Shown here: positions 1 through 5,829 of the stretch, piece after piece
Layout: each line of letters opens with the position of its first letter
How positions within the stretch are numbered: position 1 is the first letter of the stretch
Notes under the pieces: generated by a model
The model's input: only the letters and a program-made list of their open reading frames with translations
Told to the model about the DNA's origin: nothing
Databases searched by the model: none
Assembly: GCA_937897535.1 (NCBI GenBank)
Contig: CALCQB010000301.1
Location: forward strand, 1-13,648
From: an uncultured Novosphingobium sp.
Lineage (GTDB): Bacteria; Pseudomonadota; Alphaproteobacteria; Sphingomonadales; Sphingomonadaceae
Reading direction: 5' to 3'
DNA: 13,648 bases
Program-made: the position numbers and the translations under genes

Positions 1-1421
1 ACTGACCGCCCGTTGGAGGCGATTTCGGCGGCAGCGCGGTTCTTGGCGGCTCCGACGGTTTCCTCGGCTGCGCCGCCGCTGGCCGCGAACGGATTGGTGA
101 CGGTGCCGACCCCGGGAAGGAAGCTCTGGATCGTGGAAATCGTTCCGGCCGCCAGGTTGCCGCGCCGCCCGCCGCCCGCCGTATAAGTCCGCGCGACAAT
201 GTTGCCCCTGCCCCCGGACGGGGCAAAGACTGCCGGGATGCGCCCCTGCTCGCCGTCGCCAAACCGGATCCGGCCGGTGGCGCGGTTGATGGTGAAATGG
301 GGATCGTCGCGGCCCGACGCGTGGAAGTCTTCCACTTCCTGCCACGGCACGAAGCCACTGCCCTCATCAACCTCGAGCCGGACCGAATGGATCGTGACTG
401 CCCGCCCATCCGGACCGAACACCGTTTCGGGGGCATCGCGCTTGAGCACCGGCACTTTCGCCAGGCTGAATTCCTGCTGCGGCACCCCGACGCTGCGACC
501 GACGATCTCATCCTTCTGGGTGGTTGCCTGGATCGCCAGCACGGCGTTGGGCAAGACGGCATCGAGCCGCGGCGCCCGTTCCCATCCGGGTTCGTCGACC
601 CGGCAGCGCAACCAGTAGAGCGGCTGGGCGACATCGCCGCGGGTGCCGAGCCGGGCTGCAATGCCGGGGCCACGCAGATGGACATGGCCCGATCTGGTAA
701 GCGCAGCGGTTTCGTCACGCAGCAAGGTCAGCGGTTGCCAGTTGGCGAGGTCCCAGTACTCCCACACCAGCCGCGCCGGGGGCGGCAGTTGGGCTTCCTT
801 GTCGGGATTGGCCCGGCTGACCGGTTGCGGGCGGATCTCCCGTTCGGCGAGCTTGAGATAGAGGCTGATCGTCGCGGCGGTCAAAGGCGCAGGCCCGGCA
901 AATCCGAACATCAGCGCCGCGCCGCGCCGCGCCCGCGGCCCGAATGGATCGAACCATTGCCCGGCTGCTGCCGAGGCTGCCGTTACCTGGGTGTACGAAA
1001 AGCCGTCCCAGACCTGCAGCGCGGTGAGCGGAGCGCCCAGCACCGCCAGCGATTCAGCCACTTCGAATAGCACCGGCCCATCGGCATCGGCCGGGGCCGC
1101 GACTTGTGTGCCTGCCGGCACATAGACCTCAGCCACGTCGCTGCGGGAAGGACTGAAGGTCAGTATCACCCGGGATGCGGCCGCCGGAATGCGTTCGATC
1201 CCCACCATCTGCAGGAACTTGACGTAGTTGAGCTCGGGCACCTGATTCAGCCTGAACAGGGTCAGTTCGGTCATCCAGGCGAACAGTTTGGTTAGCGCGA
1301 TCCCGGGATCACTATCGTTGCGGTCGGTCCATTCGGGTGCGAACCGCGGGATCAGCTGGATCGCTTCGGCGACGATGTCGTCGAACCGCCGGTTGTCGAG
1401 ATTGGGGGCTTCAAGCGGCAT
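1..1421 (-). CDS. Baseplate J/gp47-like protein (Afp11-like), N-terminal part, cut by the window edge
   Basis: The minus-strand frame is open from an ATG at 1421 to position 1 (473 complete codons), so the C-terminus lies outside the window. The start overlaps the end of the gp25 gene by 11 nt. The N-terminus carries the signature of the putative baseplate assembly proteins of extracellular injection systems: TDRNDSDPGIALTKLFAWM at about residues 32-50, followed by an ELNYVKFLQMVGIE-like stretch at 63-76. A beta-rich middle follows, and a baseplate-J-type segment with GDGEQG at 388-393 and a GNLAAG turn about 35 residues later. In phage and Afp-like particles this protein builds the baseplate wedge, linking hub and sheath and triggering contraction. 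The family assignment is confident. The full length and C-terminal arm domain cannot be seen. Confidence 0.88.
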   Translation of the reverse strand, partial: MPLEAPNLDNRRFDDIVAEAIQLIPRFAPEWTDRNDSDPGIALTKLFAWMTELTLFRLNQVPELNYVKFLQMVGIERIPAAASRVILTFSPSRSDVAEVYVPAGTQVAAPADADGPVLFEVAESLAVLGAPLTALQVWDGFSYTQVTAASAAAGQWFDPFGPRARRGAALMFGFAGPAPLTAATISLYLKLAEREIRPQPVSRANPDKEAQLPPPARLVWEYWDLANWQPLTLLRDETAALTRSGHVHLRGPGIAARLGTRGDVAQPLYWLRCRVDEPGWERAPRLDAVLPNAVLAIQATTQKDEIVGRSVGVPQQEFSLAKVPVLKRDAPETVFGPDGRAVTIHSVRLEVDEGSGFVPWQEVEDFHASGRDDPHFTINRATGRIRFGDGEQGRIPAVFAPSGGRGNIVARTYTAGGGRRGNLAAGTISTIQSFLPGVGTVTNPFAASGGAAEETVGAAKNRAAAEIASNGRS

Positions 1422-1827
1422 TGCCGGCACTCCCCTGGTCAGCCAGATAGAAGGGATAGACGAGGTTTCCGTAAGCGTGGTTCACCCGCAGCCGATAATC
1501 GATCGCGATCAGTAGGTGTGACGGGGTCTCGCCCTCGCTGACGCGGACGTCGATCAGGTCGATCCGGGCTTCCCATTGCAGCAGCGCTGCCCGAACCTGG
1601 TGGGCGATCTGGGCCCGGTTGGCCGGCGTGTTGGCGCTGAACACGAAATCGTGGATGCCGCAGCCGAAGCGCGGATTACGCTGGAGCTGGCCCTTGGCAG
1701 TCGCCAGGATCACCCAGATCGACTGCTGGACCAGGCGCTCCCCATCGGCGCGTTCGATCCCGCCGCGCGGATCGACCCGCAGCGGAAAGGCCAGACCGGA
1801 GCCAAGGAATTTGCGCTGCACAGTCAT
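1411..1827 (-). CDS. GPW/gp25-like baseplate wedge protein (Afp9-like)
   Basis: This 138-aa protein has the usual length and layout of the gp25 family. An N-terminal FLGSGLAFPLRVD segment (7-19) is followed by a helix ending in a QLQRNPRFGCGIHDFVF core (47-63), the R-x-x-I helix with LLQWEARIDLIDV (82-94), and a closing NLVYPFYL strand (121-128). In T4, P2 and Afp-type particles gp25 is a conserved wedge component. It contacts the gp47-like protein and nucleates sheath assembly through a sheath-like handshake fold. Its ATG shares ATGA with the stop of the upstream gene (4-nt overlap), and its end overlaps the baseplate J start, so the wedge genes are probably translationally coupled. All of this is visible in the sequence; the structural role is from the family. 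Confidence 0.9.
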   Translation of the reverse strand: MTVQRKFLGSGLAFPLRVDPRGGIERADGERLVQQSIWVILATAKGQLQRNPRFGCGIHDFVFSANTPANRAQIAHQVRAALLQWEARIDLIDVRVSEGETPSHLLIAIDYRLRVNHAYGNLVYPFYLADQGSAGNAA

Positions 1828-2594
1828 GGCAGGGTCTCGATTACCTGTTCGAGCGTGGTGATGGTGTCCTCAAGCTTCTGGATGGTTTCTTCGAGTACCT
1901 CTGCATCGCTGGGATCGCCCAGTTCGGGGAGCTCGAACGACACCCCAGCCAGTTCGAGGAACGACATGATCAGCGGCATGATGTTGGTCACCGGGCCCAG
2001 CGAGGACTGGGCGTGCTGGGCGGCGTTGGTGGCATTTTCCTGCGCGCATTTGAGCACGGCCACCAGCTGGGTGTTGCCCGCCGCCTCGGCGGCCTCGAGC
2101 CTGATCCCGATCCCCTTCATGATCCCCAGGATGGTCTTGAGCTGGCCGATCATGCATTTGACGATCTTGATGATGATCGCGAGCAGGTCCTTGATGAACA
2201 TGAAGATCGTCGGGCCGGGAATGATCATGCCGAAACACGGCAGAAGATCCGCGGCCGCCTTGCCGAAATCGGCGATCGCCTTGGGCAGCTTGACCGGATC
2301 GGGCGGCGGGCCAAGCGAGCCGACCACGTCGATCAGCGGCTTGAGCAGCGCCAGCACCTTGAGCAGGCATTCGATGCTGGCCAGGAACGGAGCCAGCTGC
2401 AGCAACAGGTTGGTCGCCAGCGAGCAATCGGTCGGGATGCCCTTGCTGAGATCGGGGATGGCCTTGAGCGTCGCGCCGTTTGGCAGGCTCAGCTTGAGCT
2501 CGCCAACCTGCGGCAGGCTGATCTGTTCGCAGGCCGGGATCGCGAACAGCTTCTGCAGATCTTCAGGGATCGGTATCGTGTCCTCGTGAAGCAT
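1824..2594 (-). CDS. Unrecognised hydrophobic helical protein in the baseplate gene cluster
   Basis: I do not recognise a family for this 256-aa protein. It has a short Pro-containing beta-like N-terminus (1-55), then leucine-rich helices (59-92) separated by a GPPPDPVKLP linker. A strongly hydrophobic stretch follows at about 122-150 (IIPGPTIFMFIKDLLAIIIK), then an Ala/Gln-rich amphipathic region (165-200). The acidic C-terminal helix (230-254) looks like a coiled coil. Cysteines lie at 22, 57, 76, 120, 147 and 183. There is no signal peptide. A start at 2594 is supported by GGAGA about 12 nt upstream. The gene sits 14 nt after the gpV spike and overlaps gp25 by 4 nt, which implies a baseplate or hub role. 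Possible roles are a short tape-measure-like or hub-plug protein, a membrane-interacting tip, or a lumen cargo. None is shown by the sequence. The gene is confident, the function is not. Confidence 0.8.
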   Translation of the reverse strand: MLHEDTIPIPEDLQKLFAIPACEQISLPQVGELKLSLPNGATLKAIPDLSKGIPTDCSLATNLLLQLAPFLASIECLLKVLALLKPLIDVVGSLGPPPDPVKLPKAIADFGKAAADLLPCFGMIIPGPTIFMFIKDLLAIIIKIVKCMIGQLKTILGIMKGIGIRLEAAEAAGNTQLVAVLKCAQENATNAAQHAQSSLGPVTNIMPLIMSFLELAGVSFELPELGDPSDAEVLEETIQKLEDTITTLEQVIETLP

Positions 2595-2608
2595 GCTGCC
2601 GGTGTCTC

Positions 2609-3124
2609 CTAGATCGGGGTGTTCGTCGGACTGACCACCCGGTTCCAGCCAGGGCCGGAAAGTGTGATCACCGGAGCGTTGATTTCGACCACGGCGACGG
2701 CGTCGAGCCGGATCTTGCCATTCGACAGCGACACGACATTGCCGTTTGCATCCTCGATGCTGATCGACCCGGCCCCGTTGGCGCCGGGGGTCTCGTCGAT
2801 CATTCGGATGGTATGGCCGTTGTAGGACCGGATGATCCGTTCGCGCGGATGGCCGGTCGGTGGCCGGTCCGGACCGTTCCAGGTATAACCGACGACGATT
2901 GGCTGCTCGGTATCCCCCGCGATAAACCCGAGGACGACTTCATCATCGAGTTCGGGCGGAAACTGGAAACCACGCCCGTTTCCGGCCATCGGCGCCGCCA
3001 CCGGAACCCAATCGGTCCGGGTCCGTCCCGGCAATCCTGGAATGTCGACCTTGATCCGGCCCATCAGGTCGGGGTCATCGACGTCGCGGACAATGCCGGT
3101 CATCAGGCCCGGGACCTTGCTCAT
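2609..3124 (-). CDS. gpV/gp5-like spike protein with OB-fold (C-terminal half of a VgrG-type spike)
   Basis: This 171-aa protein begins with the OB-fold typical of baseplate assembly protein V, gp5 and VgrG: GIVRDVDDPDLMGRIKV at about 10-26, a TDWVPVAAPMAG strand (38-48), and a DDEVVLGFIAGDTEQPIVVG core (60-79). Short repeating beta strands follow (about 97-160: SYNGHTIRMID, SISIEDANGN, SNGKIRLDA, VEINAPVITLSG). They resemble the start of a trimeric beta-helix needle but are short. There is no lysozyme domain, no PAAR domain and no C-terminal effector extension. The protein should form the trimeric central spike below the gpD-like hub. Its start overlaps the hub gene stop by 4 nt (ATGA), consistent with coupled synthesis of the two spike halves, which Afp8 and VgrG carry in one chain. 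Confidence 0.9.
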   Translation of the reverse strand: MSKVPGLMTGIVRDVDDPDLMGRIKVDIPGLPGRTRTDWVPVAAPMAGNGRGFQFPPELDDEVVLGFIAGDTEQPIVVGYTWNGPDRPPTGHPRERIIRSYNGHTIRMIDETPGANGAGSISIEDANGNVVSLSNGKIRLDAVAVVEINAPVITLSGPGWNRVVSPTNTPI

Positions 3125-4395
3125 GGCTGTGCTCCTGCGGTCCCGGCTCCCGCCGGCAGCGGATTGACCCGGCGGGCGGTGAAGGTGGTGCGATAGCCCT
3201 GGTCGTTGATCACATGGCTGGTGGTCAGCACGGTATAGACCCCGTTGAAATGATGGCCGGTGCCCATGATGTGGACCGACTTTCCCGCCTTGAGATCGGG
3301 CAGGCCAACGCAGGTTCCGGTCGCCTCGACCATGCCTTCGTGGTTCTGGGTCAGCACCCGGATCGCGGTCGCTTCGGCTTCCTCGGTGGTCCGGGCCGGG
3401 GGATCGGTGATCACCTCTTCGCGGTTGGCGAGGCGCGCGATCGCGATGTGATCGCGGTTCGGGCAGGTGCTGGGGTCAAGATCGTCAAGCGTCTTGCGAA
3501 CCTCGATCGCCTGCTTCGCGGCCCGATCCCAGCCGCATACTTTGACTGCGAACAGCTGCCGCGAATTCGAATAGGTCGGGTGAAACGAAACCAGCGTCTT
3601 GCCCCATTCGAGCACATAGGTGATTTCGCGGTCGAGTTCGGTCGGACCGAAATACAGCTCGGGAAGCGCGTTGCCGCTGTCGTCGTTTTCGTCGCTGTCA
3701 CGCAGGACCACCTGATAACCGCGAGCCCGGGCCCGCTGCATCAGGAACACGATCGGGTACTGGTTGTTCATGAAGATGTTCGTCAGACCGGGCTCCTGGC
3801 CGCGCGCCTGATCGTCGATCGCCACCCGCATCCCGAGGCCGGGCTTGTGGGTTGCGGTATCGGGTGCAGCGGCCAGCAACAGCGCGACTTCGCTGTCGCG
3901 GATCGTCGCCGTGCCATCATCGGGCCACGACCAAGTGAACTGCTGGCGGCGCAGTTTCTCCAGGGTGTTGAGCCCGCTGACCACCAGCTTGGAATGGCCC
4001 GATTCAGCGAACTGGACATCGACCGAGGTGACCATGCCGGTGACCATGGTCCGGGTATCGCCGGCGTAGCCCATCGACAGCACCAGCTCGTTGCCGGGCT
4101 CGAACACGTTGGGATGATCCCGGCTCGGTGCCGTCTCGTCATGGCCGAAATAGATCGGCCGGCGGTTTTCGGCGTCCCAGTTGTTGACCGTCAGGGTAAA
4201 GCCGTCGATCCGCTCGACCCCGTCCTCGTACTTGACCTCGACGATGTCCTTGACCGAGCCCATCAGGTCGGGCGGATAGCCGGGGGCATCGGGATTGGCG
4301 TTGGGCGGCGGCGCCTCGCCAAACACGAACACTTCGAACGCCGGGACAAAGAACGCGTTGCGCTGCTCGGACAGCTGGATGATTTCGGCGGTCAT
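3121..4395 (-). CDS. gpD/gp27-like hub protein (late control D family, N-terminal half of a VgrG-type spike)
   Basis: This 424-aa protein has the phage late control D / gp27 arrangement. A first beta-barrel contains KDIVEVKYEDGVERIDGFTL (49-68) with NNWD (71-74). An NELVLSMGYAGDTRTMVTGM strand pair (102-121) follows, then VTSVDVQF and KLVVSGLNTLEKLRR (136-150). The second half holds the second barrel and a TGTCVGLPDLKAGKSVHIMG-like segment, ending with GVYTVLTTSHVIN before TTFTARR. The protein forms the hub ring that adapts the hexameric tube to the trimeric spike. It overlaps the Afp7-like gene by 4 nt upstream and the gpV gene by 4 nt downstream. Hub and spike are separate polypeptides here, unlike Afp8 and T6SS VgrG. 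Confidence 0.9.
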   Translation of the reverse strand: MTAEIIQLSEQRNAFFVPAFEVFVFGEAPPPNANPDAPGYPPDLMGSVKDIVEVKYEDGVERIDGFTLTVNNWDAENRRPIYFGHDETAPSRDHPNVFEPGNELVLSMGYAGDTRTMVTGMVTSVDVQFAESGHSKLVVSGLNTLEKLRRQQFTWSWPDDGTATIRDSEVALLLAAAPDTATHKPGLGMRVAIDDQARGQEPGLTNIFMNNQYPIVFLMQRARARGYQVVLRDSDENDDSGNALPELYFGPTELDREITYVLEWGKTLVSFHPTYSNSRQLFAVKVCGWDRAAKQAIEVRKTLDDLDPSTCPNRDHIAIARLANREEVITDPPARTTEEAEATAIRVLTQNHEGMVEATGTCVGLPDLKAGKSVHIMGTGHHFNGVYTVLTTSHVINDQGYRTTFTARRVNPLPAGAGTAGAQP

Positions 4396-5117
4396 GCCTG
4401 CCCCCGGCTTGCAGCGATCGGCGGGACTTCGAGCACCTGGCCCGGTTCAAGCGAGAGCGGATCGGTGATCCCGTTCCACTGGGCGATCATCCGCCAATCC
4501 CCGCCGCGATCGTGAGCCAGCTCGGCCACCCGCGAGATCGTCTCGCCTTCGGCCACCACGTGAACCTTGGCGCGATCGGGCGACTGCCGGTTGAGCTCGG
4601 CGATCTGTTCGTGGAGCGTCTTGTACTCCTTGATCGACAGCGAAAGCGTCGCCCGCAGCGGCACGCCCAGCGAGGAGAACATCGTGAAGCGCTGGCGCAC
4701 GCTTTCAACCACGCCTTTGAAGCCAAAGCGGTTCTGGCCGGCCAGAGTTTCGTAGGTGCGGTGGCCGGGAAAGGCGTCGCCGCCCCAGCTGAACAGGATC
4801 ACCGGCGGCGCGTGGCTGTGCGCCTCGATCTTGATCAACTGATAGAAGGCATCGGTCTTGGCGGTGACTGGCTTGGCCTGGTCGCCGGTCCCGCCGGCAT
4901 CGGTGGTGTCGAAAAACAGGTCGACCGTCATCGTTTCGGTTTGCCCGCGAACGAACTGAAGCATTGGGGAATCGAGGCCGGGCACCGGAATTTCCGCGTA
5001 CTGCGCCGACTTTGCCAAGGTGTACTCGGTCGGGTTGAACAGCACGTCGAGCGGATTTCCGGCGGGCGATCCATCGGCCGTCAGGCGCTGAACCTGGGCT
5101 TTGGCGAGCCACTGCAT
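4392..5117 (-). CDS. LysM-containing tube-baseplate adaptor (Afp7-like, contractile injection system tube protein family)
   Basis: This 241-aa protein starts with the characteristic module of the family: an early LDVLFNPTEYTLAKS motif (23-37), a GQTETMTVDLFFDT strand (58-71), then PPVILFSWGG (104-113) and a FKGVVESVRQRFTMF segment (133-147) with RATLSLSIKEY (155-165). The C-terminus is a LysM domain (about 185-234: VVAEGETISRVAELAHD, WRMIAQWNGI, LSLEPGQVLEVPP). In Afp/PVC-type particles this protein caps the base of the inner tube and connects it to the hub. The LysM is generally taken as a structural adaptor within the particle rather than a wall-degrading unit. Its ATG shares one base with the stop of the small upstream gene (TGATG). 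Confidence 0.88.
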   Translation of the reverse strand: MQWLAKAQVQRLTADGSPAGNPLDVLFNPTEYTLAKSAQYAEIPVPGLDSPMLQFVRGQTETMTVDLFFDTTDAGGTGDQAKPVTAKTDAFYQLIKIEAHSHAPPVILFSWGGDAFPGHRTYETLAGQNRFGFKGVVESVRQRFTMFSSLGVPLRATLSLSIKEYKTLHEQIAELNRQSPDRAKVHVVAEGETISRVAELAHDRGGDWRMIAQWNGITDPLSLEPGQVLEVPPIAASRGQA

Positions 5118-5299
5118 CAGATCAGATCCTCGGGCCGGGCGGTCGCGTTGTTGCGCAGCCGCCGGTCAGCGTTGAGCCGGTCGCTCAGCCGCCGGTCTTC
5201 GTCGATCCGCTGCATGACTTCGGCGATGATTCCGGCCTTCAGCGCCGCCAGATCGATGGCGGTCACTTCACCGGTCACTTCGCCAATCTCGACTTCCAC
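5117..5299 (-). CDS. Small Afp6/DUF5908-like protein (60 aa, GTG start)
   Basis: The frame is open further upstream to 5617, but that stretch lies over tube 2. The real start is most likely the GTG at 5299, with AGGAG about 8 nt before it and 11 nt after the tube 2 stop. The 60-residue product opens with VEVEIGEV, has a helix (about 16-35: DLAALKAGIIAEVMQRI), and a basic/acidic tail rich in DRR/DRL (34-48). Length, charge pattern and position (after the second tube, before the Afp7-like gene) match the small Afp6-type proteins annotated as DUF5908. The molecular role of that family is poorly known. The gene call is strong from position and ribosome binding site; the family name is moderate. 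Confidence 0.72.
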   Translation of the reverse strand: MEVEIGEVTGEVTAIDLAALKAGIIAEVMQRIDEDRRLSDRLNADRRLRNNATARPEDLI

Positions 5300-5310
5300 T
5301 CGGTTTCTCC

Positions 5311-5829
5311 TCAGGAAAACAGGTTGCTGACCGTATCGGCCAGCGAGCCGCTGCCCGCGCCGGTCTGACGCAAACCCTGATGGGCAATTTCGATTTCCTC
5401 GATCGCGACCCGCGACTGCCCCGCGTCGAGCGCGGGTCCGGCCCAGCGGACCGGCAGCCCCTGAATGAAGCGCCAGACCCGCACCGTCTTGCCGCGTTCG
5501 TCGAGCAGCGAGATCACTCCGTCGCGGCGCTTGCCCTTGCCTTCGATGTAATCGTAGTGCCAGCGCCATAGGTCGGCGGACGTGACCACCCCGCGCTTGA
5601 GCTTGAGATTGGTCCACGAGGCCCGGCCGACGAATTTGAGCAAGGTGCCGTTGTTACCCCCTTCGGCATAGGTTTCCGCCGGGATAGTGACCTCCAGGCC
5701 CGCGCACTCCGAAAACCCGCCTTGCGGCGGCATGCCAACAGTCGCCTGGATGAAGGCCCCGACACCGGCGCTCTCGGTCAGCGAGATCGCGAAGTTGAAA
5801 CTGGTGGCGGGATCGTGTTTGCGGGTCAT
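5311..5829 (-). CDS. Inner tube protein 2 (Afp5/phage gp19-like tail tube)
   Basis: The start chosen is the ATG at 5829, whose ATGA overlaps the sheath 2 stop. Upstream in-frame starts lie inside the sheath gene and give an unlike, arginine-rich peptide. The 172-aa product shows the tail tube fold: NFAISLTE (12-19), GFSECAGLEVTIPAETYAEG (38-57), NLKLKRGVVTSADLWRWHYD (74-93), a DGVISLLDERGKTVRVWRF strand pair (103-121), and IEEIEIAHQGL near the C-terminus (143-153). Compared with tube 1 it is 23 residues longer and has a longer N-terminal loop with Gly/Ala/Pro. Tubes made of more than one paralog are usual in Afp-type particles, where the second protein forms the basal ring on the baseplate. 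That specific placement is inferred from its position next to the baseplate genes. Confidence 0.9.
   Translation of the reverse strand: MTRKHDPATSFNFAISLTESAGVGAFIQATVGMPPQGGFSECAGLEVTIPAETYAEGGNNGTLLKFVGRASWTNLKLKRGVVTSADLWRWHYDYIEGKGKRRDGVISLLDERGKTVRVWRFIQGLPVRWAGPALDAGQSRVAIEEIEIAHQGLRQTGAGSGSLADTVSNLFS

Noticed and set aside
1946..2231. Hydrophobic segments of the 256-aa protein as true transmembrane helices of a holin
   Set aside because: The strongest segment (about 122-150) contains Pro, Lys and Cys and is surrounded by amphipathic helices. A soluble helical bundle is equally likely, so no membrane call is made.
3214..4515. A 433-codon plus-strand open frame opposite the gpD-like gene, and similar long plus-strand frames at 297-1070, 1576-2589, 5892-7085, 7110-8240, 8618-9553 and 10744-11445
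   Set aside because: Their translations are Arg/Gly/Asp/Gln-rich with no recognisable fold. They lie antisense to clear structural genes and arise from the GC-rich codon pattern.
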